DNA of 64,000 nucleotides from Apoda limacodes (GCA_946406115.1 OX291551.1:9424001-9488000); one strand, 5' to 3'. Positions 1-11,490 are shown, counted from the stretch's first letter. The notes: a model not told the origin generated them from the sequence alone. Numbers and translations are program-made.

Positions 1-465
1 ACCACAACGGCCGGTCCTGAGCCGCCCGCGCCCATCCGCTTCCTGCGGCTCTGACCAGATCGTCTGTCCACCTGGTAGGAGGCCGACCCACGCTGCATCT
101 TCCGATCCGTGGTCGCCACTCGAGAACCTTTCTTCCCCACCAATTATCGGTTTGACGAACGATGTGGTCTGCCCATTGCCACTTCAGCTTGCTAACGGTT
201 TGAGCTATGTCGGTAACCATAGTTCTTCGGCGAATTTCCTCGTTTCGGTTTCTATCGCGCAAAGAAACACCAAGCATAGCTCTTTCCATAGCTCGCTGAG
301 CGACTCTGAGCTTATTTAAGAGGCCAACAGTTAGATACTAAGTTTCTGTAACATAAATCATCACTGGCAACACACATTGATTATAAACTTTCGTCTTTAG
401 GCACTGAGGTATTTTGGACAAAAAGATGTTGCGTAGTTTCCCGATTATTTTGCTATTACTTATAA
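1..465 (-). mobile_element. RTE-type LINE, C-terminal reverse-transcriptase region, broken
   Basis: Read on the minus strand, this encodes the region after the reverse transcriptase core of an RTE-clade non-LTR retrotransposon. The hallmark blocks AQRAMERAMLGVSLRDR, KLKWQWADH, GRKVLEWRPR and SVGRPPTRWTDD follow in one frame with usual spacing. The upstream part (YNQCVLPVMIY...) is also recognisable, but an in-frame TAG at 338-340 replaces the expected Trp of the 'ETW' block, so the copy is dead. Homology fades around 450-465 into AT-rich DNA, which suggests 5' truncation, as is normal for LINEs. The 3' end lies beyond the left edge of the window. The family call is confident from the motifs; the exact subfamily is unknown. 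Confidence 0.88.
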
Positions 466-504
466 TTAATTATAATTTGAATACTTACTTTATATTTTGC
501 TATC

Positions 505-752
505 TCTTACCAGCGACTCCACCCGCCCAAATGATACTAAAGTAGTTTGTTATAGCAAGCTATAGCTGCAGCTATAGTGAGTTCAAGTGGAATTCAGTAA
601 TAGTACCTAACTCAGGATCTTTTGAATTTTTCGGGATAAAAAATGCCTATGTATCTGTGCTAAAATGCAAACAGGTTCATTCAGCCGTTCTGGCGTAATT
701 TAATACAAACATCCATCCAAACTTTCGCGTTTATAATATTAGCATAGATAGA
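505..752 (-). mobile_element. Helitron-like non-autonomous element, degraded
   Basis: This is an antisense copy of the most frequent short repeat in the window. It runs from 'CTCCACCCGCCC' (the element's 3' end, reversed), through the internal palindrome-like 'TATAGCAAGCTATAGCTGCAG', to 'CTTTCGCGTTTATAATATTAG' (its 5' end, reversed). Better copies end in a GCGG...CCGC hairpin followed by GGGCAAAAGCTAGT, which resembles Helitron 3' ends (hairpin, then CTAG, no TIRs). It has no coding capacity. The Helitron assignment is inferred from end structure; the family identity between copies is seen directly. Confidence 0.65.
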
Positions 753-1698
753 TTTTCGTTGAACGTTTATCGCAAATTAGGACAGGACAACGTCTGTCGC
801 TTTGATTACATATTTAGTTTCTTTGATTTTTATTTATTTTATAATTTGAGTCAGGTATAAACAAATATCTTAGCTAGTTTCTGCTGGTCACAGTGCGTGG
901 TTCAAAATAAATGTAATTCTCGTATATTAATTAGCATTGTAAAGTTTTCTTTTAAATACTAAAAAAATATTTATTATGATCTTAATATCTATACGACTAT
1001 ATTTTATTTATTATTTATTCTTTTATTTTAGTTTCAGTTGAGTTGTTTATAAATCGCATATTTCAATGAAGAATGTTCCTGACATTTACCACATTGTATG
1101 AAACCCTAATCACAATATTTGACAGAACAATAAGCATGTGGTCAGTGTCCTCACTTTGCAGTTGGACGTAATTCAATACAATTGGACATCCGAGCCTTCA
1201 GTACGCCAACTATCTGGAAACTTTTGAATCGACCAATCTCTTCGTTGAAGGGACATCCTTTTGTCCACAAAATTGCTTTATTATTGTCGTGATGAGGGTC
1301 GTAGATAGGGGAATTTTTAGTCAATTAATTTTGTACTTTTTTAGTTTGACGTTATAATTATGTTACTTTTCCGTTTTAAACAAGTGAAATTATTTGAAAT
1401 TAAAAACCCCTCACCTAAAACAAAATCAATTCGGTTGAACGAGTTAAAGTAGCTTAGACAAATTTACCAACTTACCCTCATTTCACTTTTCTGCCCCATC
1501 TTTAGACTTATTCATTGTGCCCAATCCAATGAGCCCAAACATGATACCTCTGCTGTGAGGAGTTAAGTATTCTGCAGATTTCAGAGCGTTAAAACAGAAA
1601 GTAAAATTTGAATTAGGTCTGTTTTTGTTTCTAAAAAAATACAGATAATATATACGCAAAAATATGCCAAGTTCAAATTACGCAGGTATATCTAAATT
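753..1698. other. AT-rich DNA, nothing recognised
   Basis: No coding signal, repeat family or tandem structure could be recognised on either strand. Confidence 0.5.
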
Positions 1699-1773
1699 AC
1701 AGTTTGAAGTTGCTGTTTATGCACCTAATAGTTTAAAACACACTTCACTTGTATGACACTAACTTCAAACTGT
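1699..1773. repeat. Small foldback repeat with 13-bp arms
   Basis: Perfect inverted arms ACAGTTTGAAGTT (1699-1711) and AACTTCAAACTGT (1761-1773) flank about 50 bp. The interior resembles the centre of the foldback at 25809-26005 (shared ...ACCTAA..GTTTA.AACACACTT...ATGACAC...), so both belong to one palindromic MITE-like family. Confidence 0.6.
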
Positions 1774-2790
1774 ACTTCAGAGATTGCAGGCCATATAAAG
1801 AAAATAGTATGAGGATTCACTGTCTCTGTGTTTTACTGTTTTTAGTTTATTATTGTTATCCAAAAGTGTTCTTCTTTCGAATGTAATTTAAACTTTTCAC
1901 AGCATTTTTAAGTAAAATACTATTTTCCAAATGTAATTCATTCTAAGTTCTGAATTTAGTAACTTTCCTGCCCTTCATAGACGTAGGGACGCACAATCCC
2001 GGAAAACATTGTCAATTGTTGAAAGATTGCCCTCGTCATGAATATTATATGAATGAGCCGTTTCGAGGGCTTTCTGTGAGTATATTTGAGCGTTATTTGT
2101 ATGCTGTCAGCGTATCGAAATAGATTGCTTAAAATTTTATATCCCAATATTACAAGGTACTGAATGAATGAAGTAAATTATTATTACGATTTCATAAGTT
2201 AGTTTCTCAATTTTTTTTGTTTCGAAAAGTATGTACTTGCAACATTAAAACACTATTATCATTCTGTAATGTATCACTAATTAACATGAGAGATGGTAAC
2301 AATACCTATTCGTGAAATATGCTTCAACGATCAAAAGGTTCGTATGAATTGCTTGTTAATCAAAGTATTCGTTGAATTTTGAGTTGTAATTGGGTGATAT
2401 TGTAATATTCAAAGGGTTGTCCAGTCTAATTAGGGATCTCTCTATTATTATAAATATCCTCAAGCAAAATTTGCTGACCAAAATTCTAACATTACTCACG
2501 AAATTAAAATATGTTTGTAATAGTTCATTGTAATGTGATAGCTTAATTTATTTATTTATTTATTAAATTGTAAACTAACGGGCCAGAGCCCAAACATTTA
2601 CAAACATGATTATATAAATACACTATAAGTTACTTCTGCTATTATTTTCAAACTATTTTAATAAGTTGTAGTAACGTTTTAGAACATTATGATACAAATG
2701 AGCTACCTCAAGAACTTAGCTCAAATGCATAATTTCTTTTCGATAAAAAAAAATTTGTAAAGCAGAAGTCACTTGTGCGGTTATTGCCAT
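1774..2790. other. AT-rich DNA with a short TTTA microsatellite
   Basis: No gene recognised. A (TTTA)n run near 2545-2567 followed by a short GGCCAGAGCC block could be the remnant of a retroposon tail. The 63-codon frame at 1956-2147 (minus) resembles nothing I know. Confidence 0.4.
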
Positions 2791-3470
2791 AACCGCGCAT
2801 GACGCGTCGCTACGCTATATATACAGGTTATATGTAGTAAAGTATAGTTTTTACTTTTATTTATGAGCTAATTATTAACTAGATGTTAAACTGCACCTGG
2901 CAACCGGCACCTTACCCTACGCGAGGTATGTACGCGGGCGTGTAGCTACCAGATAAGTTAACAGTAACGGTTTACAACCTATCCCTAGTTCCCTAATTGT
3001 TTGTAAAAATAATCTGGACCCCTTGTGCATGTATCCTAGGTTAGTGATTGTATGTAAGTGTGTGTACCTAGCCAATTGCGAACCTATTGGCTCTACCCTA
3101 CCTATCGTGACCCTAACGCCCTAGCCCTAACCATAGGATTCGAACAATATATAAATTTATAGATATACTCGTATACGGGATTTCCTGTCACCAGGAGACC
3201 TAAGGTGACAGACGGAAGGTGGGTAGGAAGAGGTGTGTGTACGTCGTGCAATGTACACAGGATGGATTTTCTCACTGCTGGTCAAGCGGACTCACAAGAC
3301 CAATCGACTGACGGCTAAAGGTTTCCTGGCCGCAGTGAGAGGATGCTGGAAGGCATATAATGTCAGCTCATCCAGCGGATGCTGGGAACATCTAGCCAGG
3401 GCAGCTCCTCCAGCGGTTGCTGGGTACTTCAGGGGAGGAGGAGTAAAACTCGACTGATTCTTGATTCCAA
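2790..3470. other. GC-richer unrecognised segment
   Basis: Base composition rises clearly above the surroundings. The 74-codon frame at 3233-3457 (plus) sits on an imperfect tandem pair of about 36 bp: 'TCATCCAGCGGATGCTGGGA' near 3367 and 'TCCTCCAGCGGTTGCTGGGT' near 3405. No conserved protein motif is visible, so the frame probably reflects composition. It may be part of an unidentified element; short similar GC-rich pieces occur around 34800-35070. Confidence 0.35.
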
Positions 3471-4130
3471 TTAATTTTATTTAACAAAATTTCTACTTTA
3501 TATTCATTTATTTATGTTGACTTAACAACTATAATATATATTAGTGTGCTGTTGGTGTGCACAGTGATGTTACAAAGTCTATTGCCTAGATAATACTCAT
3601 CAATTTTGTAGTTTTCACGAGTAACCTACATTCACATTTCAACATTCACACAACATATAGTTTGTCATGCGACTTGGCTTGTTAGTTATTTTATTATTGT
3701 TCAATGAGTTGAACACTAGATAAGTGTGTTATCTTTTCAATTTTATTAATTTTAGTGATAAACAATGACTACCTTTTATTACGTATTATTATATTTATAT
3801 ATATTATTATATTTATTAAAAATATATGATATAATTTATTGTTTTGATATGAAAAAATAAAAAAATTATTTCAATGTTTATCTGCCAGGCGTCCCGTGAT
3901 GGTTATATTTTTTTTTTTTGAGTTTGTACTTAATAATATTTTTTAACAAAATTTAAGATTTGTTGATTATACTTAGCGACAGTATGTAACATAACAAAGA
4001 AGCCAAGAAGTAAGCATCACATAGCAAACCTGCTAAAAACTAGATATTAATTAAATGACATTGATCTATTTAGATCTTTGGAAAGTATAACCTTAAATGT
4101 GCTTATTTTTGGATATATTCTCATCTCATT
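3470..4130. other. AT-rich DNA, nothing recognised
   Basis: Very AT-rich, with homopolymer runs and TATAT tracts. No coding signal. Confidence 0.5.
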
Positions 4131-4135
4131 ATAAT

Positions 4136-4289
4136 TCCTACGTGCTTCGGTCAGTTCTGGTTGTTTTTTCGTCATATAAAAGCAGTGGTTAAGCCAAGTT
4201 AAATTCCTGTGTGCTTCGGAGGGCACGATGAACCGCCGATCTTGGCTGTTTTGTTGTCACACGACAGAAGTGGCCTAAGCCAAGTCAAA
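4136..4289 (+). repeat. Tandem pair of a lepidopteran repeat segment
   Basis: Two diverged head-to-tail units, about 4136-4203 and 4204-4289. Each begins TTCCT(A/G)(C/T)GTGCTTCGG and ends near GCCAAGT(T/C)AAA. The phrase 'GTGCTTCGGAGGGCACG' is a known piece of an abundant lepidopteran repeat, which elsewhere is linked to a 5S-rRNA-like stretch (compare 22955-23075). The family link is from memory; the duplication is seen directly. Confidence 0.55.
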
Positions 4290-4329
4290 GGCCTCATTGA
4301 CGGCTTGAGAACTAATCAATCTGAGAGTT

Positions 4330-4440
4330 GAGTAACCACCAGCTCAACAAAGGTCCGGCGATTCGCACTGTGCCAGCGCGCTTTCCTCCAAAAAAAGACT
4401 ATGGCTCTGCAGTAGGACGTACAACGGCTGAGGCAAAATA
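4330..4440 (+). repeat. Interspersed repeat fragment (LINE-tail type)
   Basis: Contains 'CGATTCGCACTGTGCCAGCG' followed by 'CTGCAGTAGGACGTA'. Both are phrases of a very common lepidopteran repeat whose end reads like '...CAGCAGTGGGACGTATATAGG'. Degraded, with no open frame. Confidence 0.45.
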
Positions 4441-4700
4441 ACTCATATAGGTACCTCGTTTATTACCTAGATAGGTATTAGTCATATTTAACCCATATAC
4501 CCATATTACATATAACCCATATTTTACCTAATATTTGAAATCATAACAAAATATTACGCCTATGCCCCTGCAGTGCGTGGAGCAAAATATCTTATCATAC
4601 CTATCAGACTTTTGAAGCAAACAAAGAGACACAGTTCCACGTACGATAGGCGCTAGCACAAATTAGAATGGAGTGATTTAATGACAAAGGCAAAATATAT

Positions 4701-4841
4701 GACACTTGCTTTTGCCCGCGTTTCGTCCGCCCTAAATTCGGTTAGAGGTGTAGGATTGCAACGGCAACTCCTAAATGATAGAAAAAAAAAACCGACAGAT
4801 AGACATAGTTACTATCGCATTTATAATTTTAGTATGGATTA
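4701..4841 (-). mobile_element. Helitron-like element, internally deleted
   Basis: Starts 'GCTTTTGCCCGCG' and ends 'CGCATTTATAATTTTAGTATG', the reversed 3' and 5' ends of the family at 505-752. About half the usual length is missing. The 76-codon frame at 4681-4911 merely crosses it. Confidence 0.65.
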
Positions 4842-4911
4842 TGTTAATTTATGTATATGTATTTCAATCCATACACATATATATGTATTTCAATCCATAC
4901 TGATATTGTAA

Positions 4912-5195
4912 AAGCGAAAGTAGGTTTCATTTTCCTTTCTCCAGGCCGCAACGGAGCATCTAATTGAGCCGAAATTTGGTACAGAGATATGTGAACATAC
5001 GCCGAAGGCTACTTTTTATACCGGAAAATTCAAAAGTTACCACAGGAATAATTACGACAGAATAACACGTGAACGAACTATAGCTACAACTTTAGCTTGT
5101 TATAACAAACTTTCTTACATCAAGGAGTTTCCGTAGGAATCCAACGTCGATAATCGATTATAGCATGGGTGAAGCCGCTGGCAAAAGGTAGTGAA
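4912..5195 (+). mobile_element. Helitron-like element, near full length
   Basis: Sense copy of the same family: AAAGCGAAAGT near the left end, 'GAGCCGAAATTTGGTACAGA', 'CCGGAAAATTCAAAAGTT', then 'GGTGAAGCCGCTGGCAAAAG' and GTAGT at the right end. It lies about 70 bp after an antisense copy, so the two form a loose inverted pair. Confidence 0.65.
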
Positions 5196-5281
5196 GATCA
5201 ATTGCCACATGTATAACGAACCATCACTTAAGAACCGCTGAACCAATTTGTCTGAGAACAAGGTTTGTTTATTGAAAAAGA

Positions 5282-5432
5282 ACCGGTTAAATGCGTGTCG
5301 GATTCGCGCACTAAAGGGTCAACCATTCATCCGAAAATGTAGAAAAATCTATAACACAAGTCAACAAGAATTTGGTGCCAGAGTTCTGTGTACCCGATTT
5401 TGATTTTGATTTTGATTTTGATTTAAAATAAA
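5282..5432 (-). repeat. GGGTTCCGTACC-family end plus a LINE-like GATTTT tail
   Basis: 5282-5325 resembles the terminal 'CAAGTGCGAGTCGGACTCGCG' block of the GGGTTCCGTACC family, in reverse and degraded. At 5396-5428 there is a (GATTTT)n run, the tail type seen after lepidopteran CR1/Jockey-like LINEs, but no LINE body is left in front of it. Confidence 0.45.
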
Positions 5433-5819
5433 TAATATTTTTATCTCATAATGTTTGCTTATTAAGAATTGTAACCTCTAAGCATTTGGCAAAAATCGTG
5501 TATTTCATTCATTCATTCATCATTCATATAAATCACAAAACAAACTTTTTTTTATAAATTGAGTTTTTGGTTATTTTTCAATGTAAAAAATCAGACAACA
5601 GTCATTAAATAACAAACACAAAAAAAAAGATTTTTTTGTTGACTTGTGTTAAAGAAGTATTCTTTAGTGTATATATAAGTAGGTACATGAGAACACAATT
5701 TTATTGGCTGTCAAAATCACCACGTGATTGTTATCCAAGAATATTAACGAAGGAATAAGGTTTTCCGAATAATTGGGGCAGCGAAATGAATGTGATATAT
5801 TAATTTGATATTTTGATTA

Positions 5820-6155
5820 GGTGTAAATGACATGTCCTTATCCTCTGTGTATTTTATATTTGTAACATTTATGTTATTCATCTTGTGTTGTTGTGAGTTA
5901 TCCAAAGAATAAAAAAATAAAGTAAAATAAAATTCACCTTTAAGTTTTAAAGTTTTTAGATATATGTAAAATAAAAAAGAAATAAAAAATAATTCTATTT
6001 AGTGCAAATTACATGTCCTTATTTTTTGTGTATTTTGAATCTTTAACATTTTTATACATCTTGTGTTTTTGTAAGTTGTTCGTTCAAAGAAAAATAAAGT
6101 GCAATGAACTTAGAAATAAGTTTCGTAGTTTTTAGATGTAATATAAAACAAGATT
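5820..6155 (+). repeat. Diverged tandem duplication, about 180-bp unit
   Basis: 5820-5975 and 6002-6155 align head to tail. Shared blocks are 'ACATGTCCTTAT', 'TGTGTATTTT', 'CATCTTGTGTT', 'AATAAAGT' and 'GTTTTTAGAT'. Gaps and many substitutions show it is old. No coding signal. Confidence 0.6.
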
Positions 6156-6369
6156 TTCAGTGTATCAATTTTAAAACGATATTTTGGTAACTAACTTTCT
6201 AAGTTTTACTGATAGATAACTTTTACATTCCAATCGTAAGTAGTATTTTTTACATTTAAGAATTTGGCGGTATCTTAAGGCTCTAGATAATTGGTTAGGT
6301 TATATATAACTTAAATGTTTGTTTTGCGTATGATCCTAAATCCTAGCTCTAAACCACAATATTATTTTT

Positions 6370-6580
6370 GGATATTCGACTCCACTCCATCTGGTCCTAA
6401 ACTAAGTTAAGCTAGTACTATAGATACCAGGCAACGTATATATATATATATACTTTTTTAGAATACATATTATTAATAATACATACATGTTATAAATAGA
6501 AAACACCCAACCACAATTCAAACACATGTTCAGTTTATACGCAAATGTTTTTCTTGTGTGGTAATCGAACCTACGCCCAT
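6370..6580 (-). mobile_element. tRNA-derived SINE, antisense, degraded
   Basis: Carries 'CATCTGGTCCTAAACTAA', 'ATACCAGGCAACG', 'TAGAAAACACCCAACC' and then 'GGTAATCGAACCTACGCCC', in the order seen in the better copies at 15040-15310 and 56338-56592. The last block, reversed, is a degenerate tRNA box B (GGTTCGATTCC type), so the element is probably Pol III-derived. A TA run interrupts it at 6438-6451. Confidence 0.6.
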
Positions 6581-8100
6581 TTTCGATTACTTTAAGTTAG
6601 TAACTGTAAGGTAAAAACTAGTTATATTAAGACAGATATAATTAAAAGTGTAATGAAATAATAATAATAATAATTTATTTTCTTCAACCTTCAGGGAGTC
6701 ATAAACGAAGTAAGATTATCTCTATGTATGTCTATTTATATTGTATTTCTTAATTCTATGAAGACTTTGTGTGTTTTAAGATGGATGTACTAGGACTTTA
6801 TAAGTCACAACGAGTTGTATGTAATGAAATAACGATTACGTTTAAATACATTTTTATTTATTCCTCTACCTATATGAGTAGGTATTATTTATGTATAAAA
6901 CAAGCATTACACATGTAAAACAAATATACAGATATATTTTCACAATTTTCTTTTACGTTATTAAACAATGATTTATTTTGAGAATAGATATTTTACTGCA
7001 ACATTATTATTTTAATGGCACGTAAACTATGCTTTGGTGACTAATTTATTAATTATGAGTCATTGAAATAGAAGTATAATGATAGTTTTATAACTTTTTA
7101 AGAAGTTAATAAAATTTGGCATTCTCTTACTACTGTGTGACGACACGGAATATTTAAACTTTATATTTTGGAGAAGTTTCTAATTTATATATTGAGAAAT
7201 TGGAGACTTTTGTTCTAATTTTATTGCTTATTAAAGTTTGGCTGTTACTTATGCTTTTAAGTAATAATCAGTAAATGGTTAGAAAAACATATTTAAAAAT
7301 GGAATAAAAAATACTAACACGACATTTATGTGCGAAGTAGGTAACTGTTGTTAAAAATGCTCGTAATTTAATTTTATGAAATGAATGTCTTGGCTTTGGC
7401 TATACTTATATATTTTATAAACTATATTATCTATATATACTTTATTGTATAATCTATAACTTAAATGGATTTAGGTGACTCTGTTTGACAAGTCTCATCT
7501 TACTCTGTTTTAAAAGTAACAAACTTAATCTAACTTTTCTATTTAGTATACATACGTTGCCTAAATAGCTTAAATGCGGAGTTAACTTTTCGTCACAAAG
7601 ACGGGCATTTAATGTTCTATTCCTAAGACCTCTAAAAATCAAATAGGGATAATGCTATGTTATACCCAAAATATATTGAATTTAGAAAGTTTTTTACTAA
7701 TAGGTTAGCTTTCATACACACACTAAGTGATAAAAAAATATTTTTGCACTCCACATTGTTAATTTAAACATGGTCCAAAGTTTCCAAAGTCTTTTAATGT
7801 CACCTATTTTTTTTTACAATTTAGAGGAATCTTAAACAAATCTTTAAAAGTAAATAGTTAATGCGATAATAAACACTATTTCAAATAAAATAGACACGAC
7901 CAAAAGTTTTCCGCCTTTTTAGTTAACTTGTGAAACCAACCAAGAAAACGTTATAAAGAATTTTATTAGACAATCTAATTTGTTTGAAAGTGTTTTTTTA
8001 TCAAGTTTAAGAGTACCCACATATCTTCATTTTTTAGTGAATATTTAACTTTCAAAACACTCTTATTAAAATTTTAAACTGATGGACGTATGGGTTAAGA
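6580..8100. other. AT-rich DNA, nothing recognised
   Basis: About 1.5 kb with an (AAT)n run near 6660. The 62-codon frame at 7454-7642 (minus) has no recognisable motif. Confidence 0.5.
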
Positions 8101-8589
8101 CATCTATTTATCTATCTATAAATATAAAAAGCAATGTCCTGACTGATTCATCACCGCCCAGCCCAAACCGCTAGGGATAGAAATTTGAAATTTGGAGGAT
8201 GAGTTTGTTATATATGGAAGGCGTCGTTTAAGCCGTATTTTGCGAAATTCGACTCCTAAGGAGTGAAATTGGGGTTGAAAGTTTGCATGAAAAACCCTCA
8301 TTTTGTAAGTCAAATCTATGAAACTCGGTTTTTAACTTTTACTAAAAACCACGATTGATATATTTCACTGTTTTCGGAAAAACATCTCTCAGGCGGTAAA
8401 ATAGAGGATGAAATTTTGTATCGGAATCCGGTTATCCGGAAAATTTGTATATACACTTTTGTTTACAAATAAAGAATGACGTATTTCAGTATGTTTTGAA
8501 ATTTAACCTCTAAGTAGGTAAAAAGGGGTGGCAAAGTTTGTTTGGGAAAAAAACTGGTTGCCTGTAAAGTCGGTATACGGGCGAAAGTT

Positions 8590-8725
8590 TTACGTGACAA
8601 TGATTTTATGTCTGTCTCTCTCGCTCTTAGGCGGGCGCGTGCCTCTCACTCGCTCTCATTGTGAGCGCATAACGTGAGCGGAGCGTAACGCAGTTTCTTG
8701 AAGTGTCACCCGGCAAACCAATTTA
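8590..8725 (+). repeat. Nested GC-rich repeat (TCTCTCTCGCTC block)
   Basis: A GC-rich insert with 'TGTCTCTCTCGCTC', 'CACTCGCTCTCATTGTGAGC' and 'GTGAGCGGAGCGTAACGCAG'. I recognise this wording from lepidopteran interspersed repeats but cannot name the family. Confidence 0.45.
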
Positions 8726-9345
8726 TAAGACGTTGTCACGTCAAAAATAATAGTCAAATTAACTCATATTTATGCTGTTGAACACTATTAATGAAGTGCA
8801 TGTTTTAGAAATGTTTAAAAATTAAGTGGGAATCAGGGTAACAAAATTTGCGATATCATATTTTTTTTTATTTAATTAACCATAAACTTTATTTATTTAT
8901 TTATTGATATGCATTTCTAAAACAGCAATTGAAAAGAGATTTTTCGGGGTGTTAAAGATAAAACGGGATAGCAAAATTTGTATGCAATTGGGGAATTGTA
9001 TTTTTATAGTCCAATAATAATATTTGTATTAATACTCTTTAATATAAATCAAAAACACTAACTTTGTGGTGTTCTTCAAATTTGACATCTAAGGGGTGAA
9101 ATTTGTGGCAAATTTTGTATGGGTAAGAATATTTAATAAAAAAAGTAGTATTTTGTGGTTTTTAAAAATGGATTATCTTAAGGGAAGAAAGGTTGTGGCA
9201 AAATTTTAACAGGAAATAATATTTTTATGTTCAAATTAATGTAGAGATCAGAATAAAACTTTCTACACGATAAATAAAATACGTATTTCGTAAATTATAC
9301 GCGAGAATTCAGAATTCAAAAACAGGAAGGATCTGAAGTGATTTG

Positions 9346-9818
9346 GGTATTTTTAGGGTTCCGTACCACAAAAGAAAAAAACAGAACCCACGATCCTATA
9401 TCACTTTGTTGTCCGTCTGTCTGTCCGTCTGTCAAGATCCTTTTTCTCAGAAACGAGTGGAGGTATCAAGCTAAAATTTATATCAAATACTCAGGTATAC
9501 TGTCCCTTGGAGCTGTGAAAAAATCAAACTTCTAAACCAACGTAATCAAAAGATACTGCCGTTTATGCCGCAAATTTTCGAAACTCGCAAGGGAATTAAA
9601 ACCTACAGGGTACTTCCCGTGAACTCAGAATATTGAAATTTGGAACGAAGCAACGTCTTATAGTACAGATAACTATAAGACGTTGATATTGATAAATTTT
9701 TAGTATCATCATATAATAAAAATATTTTTAATAATATACAACAACATATAATAAGTTAGTAGTCAGTAGCACGGAACCCTCGGTGCGCGAGCCAGACTCG
9801 CACTTGGCCGATTTTTTT
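9346..9818 (+). repeat. GGGTTCCGTACC-family interspersed repeat, near complete
   Basis: Begins 'TAGGGTTCCGTACCACAAAA', has the diagnostic 'GTCCGTCTGTCTGTCCGTCT' stretch, and ends 'CGGAACCCTCGGTGCGCGAG' and 'CTCGCACTTGGCCGATTTTT'. The two ends are not inverted repeats, no coding capacity is visible, and the class (MITE, SINE or other) is unclear. It is nested within the element at 8105-10480, so it is the younger insertion. The 65-codon frame at 9338-9535 only crosses it. Confidence 0.7.
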
Positions 9819-10489
9819 TTAGTGTAAAAGAAAATACGCCAAAAGGTCACTTAAAAGTGAAAAATAAAAACTTTTTAACAAAATCAACCACCGACTTCAA
9901 AAAAAAGGTTTGTTTGGTATGTTTAAAAAAATGTTAAAAAGTTTTTACTAAAAAAATCAACTCCTAAGGAAAGCGGGTGGCAAAGTTTGTGTGGAAAAAT
10001 TACTGACTCATCATCATCGAGCCCAAATTTCTACGGATAGAAATTTGAAATTTGGAGAAGAAATGTAGAATGATTATGTTGTAGACATCTTTAAAGATTT
10101 TTATAAATCCCTAAAGGTGTGAGCTCTGCGTAGTTGCGTAGAAATTATAATTGGAGGCTCAAGCGTTTAGCAACTTTTTGACATGTGGCGGAAAGGAGTA
10201 GGCTTTTGAACGACTTGATATGGAAGACTCCATAGGGATTGTATGCATACGAAAGGGATTTCTCAAAATTAACCTCTAAGATCACGGTAAATTTTGTATT
10301 GATTATCTTATGCTCATATTACTCAGAAATTATATTTCGAGAAGCGGTTAATTTTATTGTAGGTTTTGTGGGTACTTTGAAATTTAAACTAAGGGTTGTA
10401 AACTTTACAGTATGTTGATTAAAGACCTGTGCAAATCTTAGAGTCTATGTGAGCGAAGCTCTGGGCGAAAAGCTAGTTTCTCATAAGAA

Positions 10490-11045
10490 TACAATTCACT
10501 TAACATGGACGTGCATACATCAAAAGCAAACACCATCATAAATATTAATTAAAAACATACACATTCGTTCAAAATTATAAAAGCAGTGGGAGCCGCCATT
10601 ATTGTAAGCACATATTATAAAAGACCTTTGAGTTACCCTTTTCCATACGAACATCTGGAGTTGTTCTTTTGTGAGTTACTTGCCATTTAAAGAGGATGCG
10701 CGATGTAGGTATGTATTGCGTACTTTTGTGTGGATTAAATATTAAACCCGCTTCCGTGAACATAAAAGTATTTTTCTGTTCTTATTAGCTATTTCTGCTG
10801 TTGCTATTTGAGCTGTTCTGTTATTAGCTAACCAAAAGCTATTTTAACAAAATTTATAATTATTTTTTTTGTGCAGACGGTAGGGTGCATAATTATACCT
10901 GTAATTGCTTTTGATGTGTGTTATTGCTAGATAGGTATAGGTAGTTGTGATAATAATAATTAATAATTATAATTTGCTTAAATTGAATGACAGCACGTAA
11001 GTACAACAGTGTGGTTGGTACCCAAGCCTCTAATTGGTTGTATTG
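10490..11045. other. No recognised feature
   Basis: Mixed AT-rich sequence, no gene or known repeat. Confidence 0.45.
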
Positions 11046-11288
11046 AATTGTGAATGTGTGCGTGTGCGTGTGAATTTATAAATTAAAAATGTCTTCAAAA
11101 GTCAATAACGGATCAATGCTTTCATACACTTTCGACGGTTTAGAGTTTAGAATACTTTTGACCCAGTTTCATTTGTGTGTGTGATTTTCTAAATTAAAAA
11201 GTCTTCAAATGTCAACAACGAAACAATGTTTTCATACAACGGTTTAAAGTTTAGGATACTCTTGACACAGTTAAATGTGTGTGTGTGG

Positions 11289-11365
<77 letters not shown>

Positions 11366-11405
11366 CGTGTGTGTGTGTGTGTGTGTGTGCGTGTGTGTGT
11401 GTGTG

Positions 11406-11446
<41 letters not shown>

Positions 11447-11490
11447 GTGTGTGGTGTGTGAATTTGCAATTAAAGAAGTCCTGTGCAGAA
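11046..11490 (+). repeat. Tandem unit of about 130 bp with an expanded GT microsatellite
   Basis: Two units, about 11046-11175 and 11176-11275, share 'AATTAAAAA.GTCTTCAAA.GT', 'CAATG.TTTCATACA' and 'CGGTTTA.AGTTTAG.ATACT'. A truncated third start follows at about 11452 (GTGTGAATTTGCAATTAAAG). Each unit begins with a short GT-rich run. The run at the start of the third has expanded to about 185 bp of (GT)n with GC interruptions (11275-11460). The frames on both strands here (up to 107 codons) are only Cys-Val or Thr-His repeats. Confidence 0.75.

Larger units (their letters stand above)
8105..10480 (+). mobile_element. Composite Helitron-like element, about 2.4 kb
   Basis: Starts 'TCTATCTATAAATATAAAAA' and ends 'GGGCGAAAAGCTAGT'. 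Between them is a series of diverged internal units of the type 'AATTT.ACCTCTAAG.GGTGAAAT..GG', for example near 8500, 9085, 9180, 9960 and 10275. This matches a long non-coding lepidopteran repeat with CTAGT at its 3' end. The opening unit (CTGACTGATTCATCA...AGCCCAAA...) recurs near 10003-10060, so part of it is duplicated. Two other repeats are nested inside (8590-8725 and 9346-9818). No transposase or helicase frame survives. Confidence 0.6.

Noticed and set aside
3233..3457. 74-codon frame in a GC-rich segment
   Set aside because: No known motif. The frame overlies an imperfect tandem repeat, and composition alone can explain it.
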